From: Bathynomus jamesi
Taxonomy: Eukaryota > Arthropoda > Malacostraca > Isopoda > Cirolanidae
Direction: 5' to 3'
DNA length: 64,000 nt
Assembly: GCA_023014485.1 (NCBI GenBank)
Contig: JAJOZX010000482.1
Coordinates: 982,001-1,046,000 of the forward strand
Shown here in pieces: positions 56,284 to 64,000 of this stretch (the first letter of the stretch is position 1; each line of letters starts with the position of its first letter). Both the position numbers and the translations under genes were made by a program. The notes below the pieces were generated by a model that saw nothing but the letters and a program-made list of their open reading frames with translations, searched no databases and was not told the DNA's origin.

Positions 56284-57398
56284 CTATTTTAGCAAGGACC
56301 AAACTTCTTGGAGTTCCTTTGCAGCCCTTTTGAAGGTTTTTGCATTATCCGATATGATTTTATTTGGGAAACCCCTTCTGTTCACAAACCTTTTAAAGGC
56401 CAAAAGAAATACATCACTACTTAAGTTGCTTACCAACTCCAAATGGATTCCTCTGGTGGTAGCACATGTAAAAAGATATATATAACCTTTGTTAGACTCC
56501 CCTTGCTCACACACATAGACTGGATCTGCGAAGTCTACTCCCACTACATCAAATGGGGCAGTATAGACACACCGTTCTCTTGGAAGTGGAGCCACCTTTT
56601 CATAATAAGACTTTGCACTCCAACGCTTGCAAACTACACATTTATGCAAGACCTTTTTTACTACTTGTCTAATTTTGGGAATCCAAAACTGTTGTCTGAT
56701 CTCTATTATCACTTCTCTAACTCCAGCATGTAACAACTTATGATGAGTATCCAGGATCAAAAGTTCCACAAAGTGCCCCCCAGAAGGTACCAAATTGGAT
56801 GTCTTTTCTCCTCTGGAAGCCCAGAAAACTGTAGTCTACCTCCTACTCTCAATAAATCCTGATCCAAAAACACATCCAAACCCTTGAGAGAAAATGTGTT
56901 GGTAGAACCTGCAACCTGTAATGGACGGCTGGTGAGCAATTCGGTCTCTTCACCAAATTTTTCCTTCTGCACATATACCACCCAGTATTGCCTGGCTTGC
57001 TGAATCTCCTTGCTGTTCAGAATTCCTTCCCTTCTTGTTTCACCCTTAATGTTGTTTGTAAACCTATATACCCATGCTGTCACTCTTAACAACATTTTCA
57101 GACTGCTAATGTCCTCAAGCCTCAATATGGAGTCCTGCTGCATAACTTGACAACTGTTCACAGTGCATTTTCTCATTTCACTCACCCATTCTTCTTGAGC
57201 CTGGCATTCTCCTACAATAGGCTGATTAGAAGGCCAATTTTCACTTCCAAGTTTTAGCCACTGTGGCCCATTCCACCACAAACTTGACTGTGCAAGATTT
57301 TTCACTGAAATTCCTCGTGTTGGTAAATCAGCTGGGTTTTGGGTACCTGGACAATGCTTCCATTGCTTGGGATCTGTGTGTGCTTGAATTTCCTCCAC
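56284..57398 (-). pseudogene. BEL/Pao RNase H-integrase linker and integrase N-terminal half
   Basis: The 56757-57398 frame contains CPGTQNPADLPTRG and WWNGPQWL, typical of BEL/Pao between RNase H and integrase. The 56284-56793 frame has an H-H-C-C zinc region (LLHAG...CVVCKRW), DVVGVDFADPVYV (first D) and IISDNAKTFK (second D). Two frames overlap by a shift. The third acid lies beyond the interruption. Confidence 0.85.
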
Positions 57399-57547
57399 CC
57401 TATTGGCAACAAATGGTTTCTATTTCCTTCCCTGGCTTCTTAACCAGTGCCAAACTATAGTGGAGTCTGTTCAATAATAGCTTGGAATTTCATAGAGGGC
57501 CAAAGACTTTTGCACTGTAACTGCAAGCCGACTAGCAATAACTTAAA

Positions 57548-57649
57548 GTTACCATATTTTTAGGAGCAAAAAGCGGGACGTTTTTCTATTTTTGGAGTTA
57601 TAAACTAAAATGACTATATTTTCAGGAGCCAAAAGCGGGACACCTCTCT

Positions 57650-57660
<11 letters not shown>
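57548..57660. repeat. hAT-like terminus with GCGGGAC motifs
   Basis: CCATATTTTTAGGAGCAAAAAGCGGGAC repeats once with variation within 100 bp, matching GCGGGACATTT motifs in inverse orientation at 63955-64000. It may be the left end of the hAT whose gene lies at 61716-63594. Confidence 0.5.

Positions 57661-57703
<43 letters not shown>
57644..57703. repeat. (CT)n and (TA)n microsatellites
   Basis: About 40 bp of CT dinucleotides followed by about 18 bp of TA. Confidence 0.9.
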
Positions 57704-58024
57704 CACAGTGGTGAGCTGGACCCGGTTCGCACCGGTTCGCGCGAACCGGTTGTTAAAATCTTTTTGAAAATAAGAACCGGTTGTTAACTTTTTTGCTGGA
57801 CGCTGAAGAGAGCATAGATGTACTGATATTTATGTTTTGCCTAATAATTCATTATTGCTAAAGTTGACTGAACAATTTAATTTTAACTATGTTGATAATA
57901 TGATTCATCGGTTTTTATTAAATAATTCTTCTTTTCTGATTTCATTAGAAATGTCTATTTCTCTAATTAACTATACTAATTAATTGTCATGCAGTTATTA
58001 ATACCTAGCTAAATCATAAAATGC

Positions 58025-59960
58025 AGACACTTAAACAGAGACAACAACCAGAAACATGCAGACAGACAAACAGCCAGACACAAGAAAACCTACAGACTCG
58101 ACACAACCATTACACCCTTCATTACAGACCAGACCACCAAGATCATCAAAAACATTAAGAATTCGAAGGCTACTGGACCAGACAACATATCTAACATACA
58201 CCTTAAACACTTGGGCCCACAAGGAATACTAGCTCTCACAAATATCAGCACATATTCATACCAACACTGTATTATTCCTGACATATGGAAACAAGGTAAA
58301 ATTATTACACTACTCAAACCCAACAAAAATCCAACAGAACCAGCTTCCTATAGACCCATTACTTTACTATGCACACCTTCCAAAGTAACAGAAAGACTAA
58401 TCTTACAAATCACCAACCCACACATTCCACTATCGCCTACTCAACATGGATTCAGACCTCACCACTCAACCACGACATTACTCACTAACCTCACGCAGCA
58501 CATCATGGATGGCATCAACTCCAGACGACCAGCTCAACGTACACTATTAGCAACAATAGACATTAGTAAAGCATTTGATGCTATCCCACGCTTCCCTCTC
58601 ATAAACAAAATACTCAACACAAACCTGCACAATAACACCAAAAGGTGGCTGAGCAACTATCTTTCAGGAAGATACTCACATGTCACATTTAATGGCAAGT
58701 CATCCAAAAACAAGTTTTTCCGAACGGGGTCCCTCAAGGCTCTGTTCTCTCACCAACACTCTTCAACTTATACATGCATGACATTCCAACACCCATAGAT
58801 AACAGGCTTACATTATCATCATATGCAGATGACATCACTCTAACATCCACCCACAACAACATCGACACCGCTACAAATAACCTACAAACATACATAAACA
58901 GTATACAAGACTGGCTCACACACAATAGACTCAAAGTAGCGCCCACAAAATCAACCATCACCTTGCTTACAAGCAACACAAAAGAACACCAGGTAATTCC
59001 ACAGCTTACACTAAACAACATCAACATTCCACACATTCACAGGACCAAAATACTTGGGGGTCACATACAACACATCATTATCTTTTGCAAACCACATTCA
59101 GGATATTAAAAACAAATGTACGTCAAGACTTAACACGCTTAGGGTACTAACAGGCACAAACTTTGGACACCAGCAGGAAACAACATCACTCATATACAAA
59201 CAATATATTCGCTCAGTTATGGACTATGCTAGCTCATGCTGGGCACCCATTATCTCAAACACACACATAAACACCTTACAGAAAACAAAACAACGCACTT
59301 CGTATCATTACAGGATGCACTCAAACAACACCAATAGAACACCTGCACACAGAAACAAAAATACTGAAAGTTAGGGAACATTTAGACATGAGGGGAACAC
59401 AATTCATGGCAGCAGCGACAACTAACCCACAACACCCTTGCCACTACATGTACAATCACGCACCGACACCTCGTACCATTAAGGTAACACCAGAGAGACA
59501 TTATAACCAAATACTCCATTCCATACCACGCCCCACAGACATCACACAGTACAGAAAACACATACACACACACCTAACCCACAAAGCACTGACACGACTC
59601 GGTCCGAATGCGGTCCTAGGTGCGAAGCCGCCACCCATTAACAGGTCAGAGATCAGCCTGAGCAGATCGGATCGAGTTAACTTAGCACGATTCCGATGTG
59701 GACATCACCCCAACTTACTAACATATAAACACAGACTAGACAACTCCATAGACGACACCTGCCACCTGTGCCAGGACACACCACAAACAATTGAACACAT
59801 TATGACAGACTGTACCGCTCTAGCACAACAACGAACACAGCACAACATCACTAGTGCGTTGAACCTCTGGTCCACTCCGAAGAGGGCGATCGGTTACCTG
59901 CGTGCCGCCGGCTTGCTCGATCAGGGTGGGCTGATCGGCTAAACATCAACAACAACAACT
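58025..59960 (+). mobile_element. 5'-truncated LINE with C-terminal zinc knuckle, (CAA)n tail
   Basis: Frames in order: SKATGPDNISNIHLKHLGP and SYRPITLL (58211-58798), DISKAFDAIP, SYADDITL (58774-59109), YIRSVMDYASSCWAP (59054-59374) and a C-terminal knuckle CHLCQDTPQTIEHIMTDC (59388-59942). This layout is found in jockey/RTE/Nimb-like LINEs. It ends ACATCAACAACAACAAC. Frameshifts at about 58745, 59060 and 59310. Confidence 0.85.
58211..59942 (+). pseudogene. LINE reverse transcriptase, three or more frameshifts
   Basis: Catalytic acids are present in DISKAFD and SYADD. No endonuclease domain is left. Four overlapping frames cover the region. Adenine-rich coding on the plus strand. Confidence 0.82.
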
Positions 59961-60162
59961 TGAAAAAGGCAAATAGCGAGATAATTAATTTAATTAAAAT
60001 TGCGAAAGGGTGGAGTGGGAAGGGTTGTCAATTTTTTATTGCCGAATTCAGAATTTTTTATACAGAACCCGATGGTTAAAATTTTGGCAGCTCACCACTG
60101 TATATATATATATATATATATATATGAAAATTATTTCACGAAGGTAACACGTGAAAAATATT

Positions 60163-60288
60163 TATGATGAATAAAACCACGAAGGAAAGGAAACACAAAA
60201 TGGTGCTCAAGCGCTTTCGTCTAATGACATCCTCAGGTGCTTGAGCACCATTTTGTGTTTCCTTTCCTTCGTGGTTTTATTCATCATA
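60163..60288. repeat. Perfect 50-bp inverted repeat (hairpin)
   Basis: 60163-60212 and 60239-60288 are exact complements with a 26-nt loop. TA tracts sit on both outer sides. No gene inside. A single strand would form a very stable stem. Confidence 0.95.
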
Positions 60289-60311
60289 TATATATATATA
60301 TATATATATAT

Positions 60312-60610
60312 GAATAGAAACGACATAAGTATTAAGGAACGTTTCTGCACACGAGGAGGAGAGATAACGAAATAATGAAAAAAGAGGCGAACCGCCTGGG
60401 AATCGAACCCAGGGCCTTCCAATTGCCGGTCGGACGCTCTACCATTATGCTACGGACCTCACTCAATCACAAATCGAAATTCTCCCAAATAGGGCAGAAA
60501 CCAATGCGCCTGGGTTCGATTCCCAGGCGGTTCGCCTCATTTTTCATTATTTCGTTATCTCTCCTCCTCGTGTGCAGAAACGTTCCTTAATACTTATGTC
60601 GTTTCTATTC
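60312..60610. repeat. ~100-bp inverted repeat enclosing a tRNA-like sequence
   Basis: Arms at about 60312-60411 and 60512-60610 are near-perfect complements, one mismatch noted. The loop and inner arm hold the SINE head at 60387-60456. Arms end at GAATAGAAACGAC and its complement. Confidence 0.9.
60387..60456 (-). repeat. tRNA-like SINE head in the hairpin
   Basis: On the minus strand: TCCGTAGCATAATGGTAGAG, then a 5-bp anticodon-like stem, and GGTTCGATTCCCAGG as T arm/B box. The apparent anticodon would be GGC. The 5' TCCGTAG does not pair with the 3' end, so it is tRNA-related but not a convincing tRNA gene. Confidence 0.6.
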
Positions 60611-60666
60611 ATTTATATACTGCGCGGTCATTGCAGTTATTTGCATATATATATATATATATATAT

Positions 60667-60935
60667 ACATTCAACTGCAAAGAACACGCAGTATAAATAA
60701 CGTAAAGAACGACGCTTGTATAGGAGATATTCCGCGCAAGACGAGAAAGAGAAAACAACAAATGAAAAAAATGAAGTACCACCTGGGAATCGAACCCGGG
60801 ATCTTCCGATTGCCGGTCAGACGCGATAACCACTACACCATGGACTCCACTCTTCCAAATGCCGTAATTCCTCTACATACTCGCAGAAACCAATGCCCCA
60901 AGGGGGCACCTCCCGCTTGCCGTAACATTATATAC
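60667..60935 (-). repeat. tRNA-SINE unit, inverted copy
   Basis: Begins CATTCAACTGCAAAGAAC, with the tRNA-like head at 60777-60847 on the minus strand. It is the complement of the direct units at 61071-61337 and 61338-61570, with very few differences. Confidence 0.9.
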
Positions 60936-61070
60936 ATTCAACTGCAAAGAACACGCAGTATAAATAACGTAACGTTGTTTTCTCTTCTCGTCTTGCGCGG
61001 AATATCTCCTATACAAGCGTCGTTCTTTACGTTATTTATACTGCGTGTTCTTTGCAGTTGAATGTATATA
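60936..61070. repeat. Palindromic junction between opposing SINE units
   Basis: The partial tail CATTCAACTGCAAAGAACAC (minus unit) runs to about 60973 and then switches to the opposite strand tail (GTTGTTTTCTC...), making a head-to-head or tail-to-tail palindrome. Confidence 0.8.
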
Positions 61071-61153
61071 ATGTTACGGCAAGCGGGAGGTGCCCCCTTG
61101 GGGCATTGGTTTCTGCGAGTATGTAGAGGAATTACGGCATTTGGAAGAGTGGA

Positions 61154-61222
61154 GTCCATGGTGTAGTGGTTATCGCGTCTGACCGGCAATCGGAAGATCC
61201 CGGGTTCGATTCCCAGGTGGTA
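61154..61222 (+). repeat. tRNA-like SINE head, direct copy 1
   Basis: A box and B box spacing as in tRNA genes; anticodon-like loop CCGGCAA between short pairing arms. The acceptor ends do not pair well, so I call it a SINE promoter rather than a tRNA gene. A tRNA of Val or Glu type may be the ancestor. Confidence 0.6.
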
Positions 61223-61420
61223 CTTCATTTTTTTCATTTGTTGTTTTCTCTTTCTCGTCTTGCGCGGAATATCTCCTATACAAGCGTCGTTCTTTACGTT
61301 ATTTATACTGCGTGTTCTTTGCAGTTGAATGTATATAATGTTACGGCAAGCGGGAGGTGCCCCCTTGGGGCATTGGTTTCTGCGAGTATGTAGAGGAATT
61401 ACGGCATTTGGAAGAGTGGA

Positions 61421-61489
61421 GTCCATGGTGTAGTGGTTATCGCGTCTGACCGGCAATCGGAAGATCCCGGGTTCGATTCCCAGGTGGTA
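61421..61489 (+). repeat. tRNA-like SINE head, direct copy 2
   Basis: Same sequence as the copy 267 bp upstream. Confidence 0.6.
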
Positions 61490-61715
61490 CTTCATTTTTT
61501 TCATTTGTTGTTTTCTCTTTCTCGTCTTGCGCGGAATATCTCCTATACAAGCGTCGTTCTTTACGTTATATATATATATATATATATATGGAACATAATT
61601 ATTACTTCATTGCTTGTATTTTTCTCTTGAGTATATAATTATGAAAAAAATTAATTCAACTGAGAAGGGCTTATATCTATGACATACCAATACACAATAT
61701 TATCGTACTTGCTTT

Positions 61716-63594
61716 TCAATTCTCGTACTTTTCAGTAGATGAAATCTTCTGAAGTAACTCCGGAGTTGATTTCAACATAGTGTAGAACTCCATACAGGTT
61801 TGATTGAAGTTTATTTTAGTTAAAAGTAAAGCTTTTAGAGTTGAGACTTTCAGTTGTGCTTTCTCAGATGTCCACGTCTTATTCATTTGAGAGAAAGTAC
61901 GTTCAGTCGAAGCATTAGTTCCTGGAAGACAGAGTATGAACTGAACTAATGCTGACATTCGTTGATGATTGATATCTCTGGCCTTGAAATGAGTGAATAC
62001 TTCCACCCAGCGCTGGTCTGTTGATAATTTAGATGCATTCCACTCTGCTACTTTCTCATCACTAATGTACACGTGAACTCATCAAATAATTCAGTGTCAA
62101 ATTTGGGGTCAAATAGTTGTTTTTCAGCAGCAAAATCCATTGTATTTTCAACAACTGACCACTTTGGAACTTGTTTTAATAAAGCCCACTGCATACACTC
62201 AACGTTTGGCAAGTGACCCGACCTGATCCAAGTACTTAACACATGTGTCATAAAACTCAACTAATATTTTATTTACAGATAAGGAATCATTAGAATCAAT
62301 CAACCCATCTTGTTCAAGTTTGTTTACAAGACTCCTGACTGAGAGTGGCACAAACACATTATCTTTCTTTGATTGCAAATTATCCTTCAGATCAGAAATT
62401 GCACTCATCACTTCCACAACTGATATATGTTCACCCTCAATCTTTAAAACCACTTGGTGAAAGGTGGCTGCTTGACAGTGCACAAAGTTGAGCCAGATCT
62501 CTGATTGTGGGTTTTCAAAAAAGTTTTTCAGTATCACTGGACACTTGCTTTGGCTCAGAAAGTATGATCTTAGACCAGGAAACAACTTGAGTATTCTTTC
62601 AACTGCAGGCATTAATGCCACCCACCTTATTTTACTATATCCCAGTAACTGTTTATATTCAATGTCCACAAAATCACAAAACTCTTTCAGCTCTTCTACT
62701 CGAACAGTATAGATGTAGAAATATGAATATATTTTTGCAACCACTGTTTCCACATCAATTGGTAGACAGTCACTGGCAGACTGAACAGCATTATGTACAA
62801 TATGTGCAAAACGACCAATCACAATTAGTTCTCTACCAACGTAGTCATTTAGCTTCCTGAAAATGTTATTCACCCCTTTTCTTGCAGCACCACCAAAATT
62901 ACAGTTAGTGTTATCACCACAGAAAGCAACTAATTTTCTGCCCAGGTCATGCTCTTCAATAATATCAGTTAAATATTTCACCACAATATCTGAGGTTTCT
63001 CCAGGCTGAGATTTAAAGTCAATAAGCTTCACTTGAGCATCTTCATATGGCTGAAAGAAGCAAATTAAAACAGGAAACAGCTTGATGTTTCCATGGTTGC
63101 GTGCATCAGTTAGCAATGTTACGCAATGAGCATCTTTTAATTGTTTTTTTTAATTCTGTTTCAGCATGTGGCGCAAATACATTTGAAACAATCGCCTCGC
63201 ACTTTGTTTTGTTCTGGCACATGAAAATTTTGGTTCAAAGCATGTTTTTCAAAATTTTTGTTGCACGGTCAGTAGATCTGAAGCTTTGATTTTCCCTGAC
63301 TGTATGGTAAGCCCACAAACCCTCAGCAGCAGCTACTTCTAAATCCTTATTACTAGGAGTCACACTTTTAAAATAATCACTCACTATCTTACTAGATGAA
63401 GCACCGATATCAGCCGATTTATGTCTTTTTGAGCCAAGATGCTTAGTAATATCATTAATCCCACCATGTCCAATGCTGAAGTCACTTCTACATTTCTCAC
63501 ACCGTACATCACTTTCTGTTGTTGTTTTTGTAATAAATGGATATTTAGACTGCAGATGTGCATTAAATGTACACTTCCTTTTAGTTTTAGACAT
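61716..63594 (-). pseudogene. hAT transposase with three frameshifts
   Basis: The ATG at 63594 opens MSKTKRKCTFNAHLQSKY and a BED-like finger (CEKCRSDFSIGHGGINDITKHLGSKRHK). A frame change near 63145 leads to LLTDARNHGN (first acid). The long 62199-63116 frame then has FCGDNTNCNFGG (second acid), AHIVHNA (C(2)H-like) and a helical insertion domain. Frame changes near 62210 and 62060 lead to the C-terminal dimerisation motif ASTERTFSQMNKTWT. Total about 640 residues. Inactive as read. Confidence 0.87.
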
Positions 63595-63599
63595 TTTGT

Positions 63600-63950
63600 G
63601 TTGTCAAACTAGGCCTACGACCTTACGTACGATACAATTAATAGCTTTCCTTATCCTTCAAACGAAAAAGTTTAACCTAGCTGCAAAAGAAAAAAAGGAT
63701 GCAGGGATAAAAATTAATTAAGGTTATTAATTAAGCAAACATAAAAACATAAAGCGTTACACTACAACACAACTTTACACAGAGGCCACTAATGAAACAC
63801 TGAACGCTAGTCGGGAATCACGGCACTGCCGCACGAAGACATGTATCGTACCAGTTCAGTTTGCAAGTTAGTATTTAGATTTGGAATTCGGAATGTGGCA
63901 TAATTCTATTAATTCATAAAGGACATCTAATGTCTAATGTAACAGTAATT
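63600..63950. other. 5' flank of the hAT transposase, no gene
   Basis: Untranslated or promoter region of the minus-strand hAT. No recognisable coding or core promoter motif. Confidence 0.4.
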
Positions 63951-64000
63951 TTAATAAAGCGGGACATTTATGAAAATTTGCTCCAAATGCGGGACATTTT

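Larger units (their letters stand above)
50354..57545 (-). mobile_element. BEL/Pao retrotransposon pol relic, split by a Gypsy insertion
   Basis: On the minus strand, RNase H end (57545-57400), then linker and the start of integrase (56284-57398), then the Gypsy insert, then the C-terminal integrase and DUF5641-like region (51037-50354, with VNSRPITF and a basic tail). Stops occur (for example in the APWWGG motif near 56215). The right end is cut where a GGGAC-rich hAT-like terminus begins, at about 57548. Confidence 0.85.
57706..60100. mobile_element. hAT-type element in (TA)n, carrying a LINE fragment
   Basis: Ends CAGTGGTGAGCTG and CAGCTCACCACTG are 13-bp perfect inverted repeats. Octamers TATATACA and TATATATA flank them but are uninformative in a TA tract. 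Inner ends contain the GAACCGGTTGTTAA motif. The middle is a foreign LINE at about 58025-59960. No hAT gene remains. Confidence 0.8.
61071..61570 (+). repeat. Two direct tandem tRNA-SINE units, period 267 bp
   Basis: ATGTTACGGCAAGCGGG starts at 61071 and again at 61338. The two units look identical along their shared length. Heads with A box TGGTGTAGTGG and B box GGTTCGATTCC lie at 61154-61222 and 61421-61489. The second unit ends in a TA tract at 61569. Confidence 0.92.
61716..64000 (-). mobile_element. hAT element, right end beyond the window
   Basis: The transposase gene lies on the minus strand. GCGGGACATTT motifs at 63955-64000 look like the terminal or subterminal sequence. The true right end is not in the window. 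The left end may be the related terminus at 57548, with everything between being later insertions. Confidence 0.65.

Noticed and set aside
60387..61489. Functional tRNA genes
   Set aside because: A and B boxes and arm-like pairing exist, but acceptor stems do not pair and the units are repeated inside SINE-like blocks.
1..64000. A host gene or antiviral/defence system
   Set aside because: Every coding similarity I can recognise belongs to transposable elements; I saw no multi-exon host gene, and any statement of a defence function would be unsupported.

Overview
This window is AT-rich eukaryotic DNA and almost entirely a graveyard of nested transposable elements. I found no convincing host protein-coding gene, no rRNA, no CRISPR array and no operon-like structure. 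Small GT-AG introns inside transposase genes, tRNA-derived SINEs, CR1-like LINEs, BEL/Pao and Gypsy LTR elements, many hAT families, and long (TA)n tracts point to an invertebrate. An arthropod such as a crustacean or chelicerate is my best guess, at low confidence.

Layout. 1-3.9 kb: microsatellites, an old SINE copy and two non-autonomous inverted-repeat elements. 4-8 kb: a decayed hAT (family B) split by a second hAT with a near-perfect 8-bp target duplication. 8-9.1 kb: hAT fragment of the CGGBP1-like type. 9.1-11.5 kb: relic of a multi-exon repeat protein I cannot classify. 12.5-19.4 kb: an element with ~170-bp terminal inverted repeats (TIRs), TA target duplication and an unclassified GC-rich putative DDE transposase, itself split by a three-exon ZMYM/TTF-type hAT. 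19.4-23.2 kb: CR1-like LINE (minus) split by a DD41D mariner-like element. 23.57-26.1 kb: a second, shorter copy of the unclassified long-TIR element. 26.6-35.5 kb: hAT in hAT in hAT, the innermost carrying an intact 738-aa transposase. 33-39 kb: inverted-repeat elements and a CGGBP1-type hAT. 41.7-45.8 kb: BEL/Pao gag relic split by a LINE and two small inverted-repeat elements. 45.8-49.6 kb: decayed minus-strand Gypsy with a 429-bp deletion derivative of the 14-kb hAT in its LTR region. 50.3-57.5 kb: BEL/Pao pol relic split by a near-intact Gypsy whose 380-bp LTR segments look identical. 57.7-60.1 kb: small hAT carrying a LINE fragment. 60.1-61.6 kb: hairpins and a palindromic/tandem tRNA-SINE cluster. 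61.7-64 kb: frameshifted hAT running to the window end.

Two loci deserve most attention. One is the pair of long-TIR, TA-target elements (12.5-19.4 and 23.6-26.1 kb), whose protein shows an apparent D...D...C(2)H core but fits no superfamily I can name. The other is the intact minus-strand element at 29.0-32.0 kb with CATGACTCCAG termini and a perfect 8-bp target duplication. The many exact target duplications let the order of insertion be read directly.
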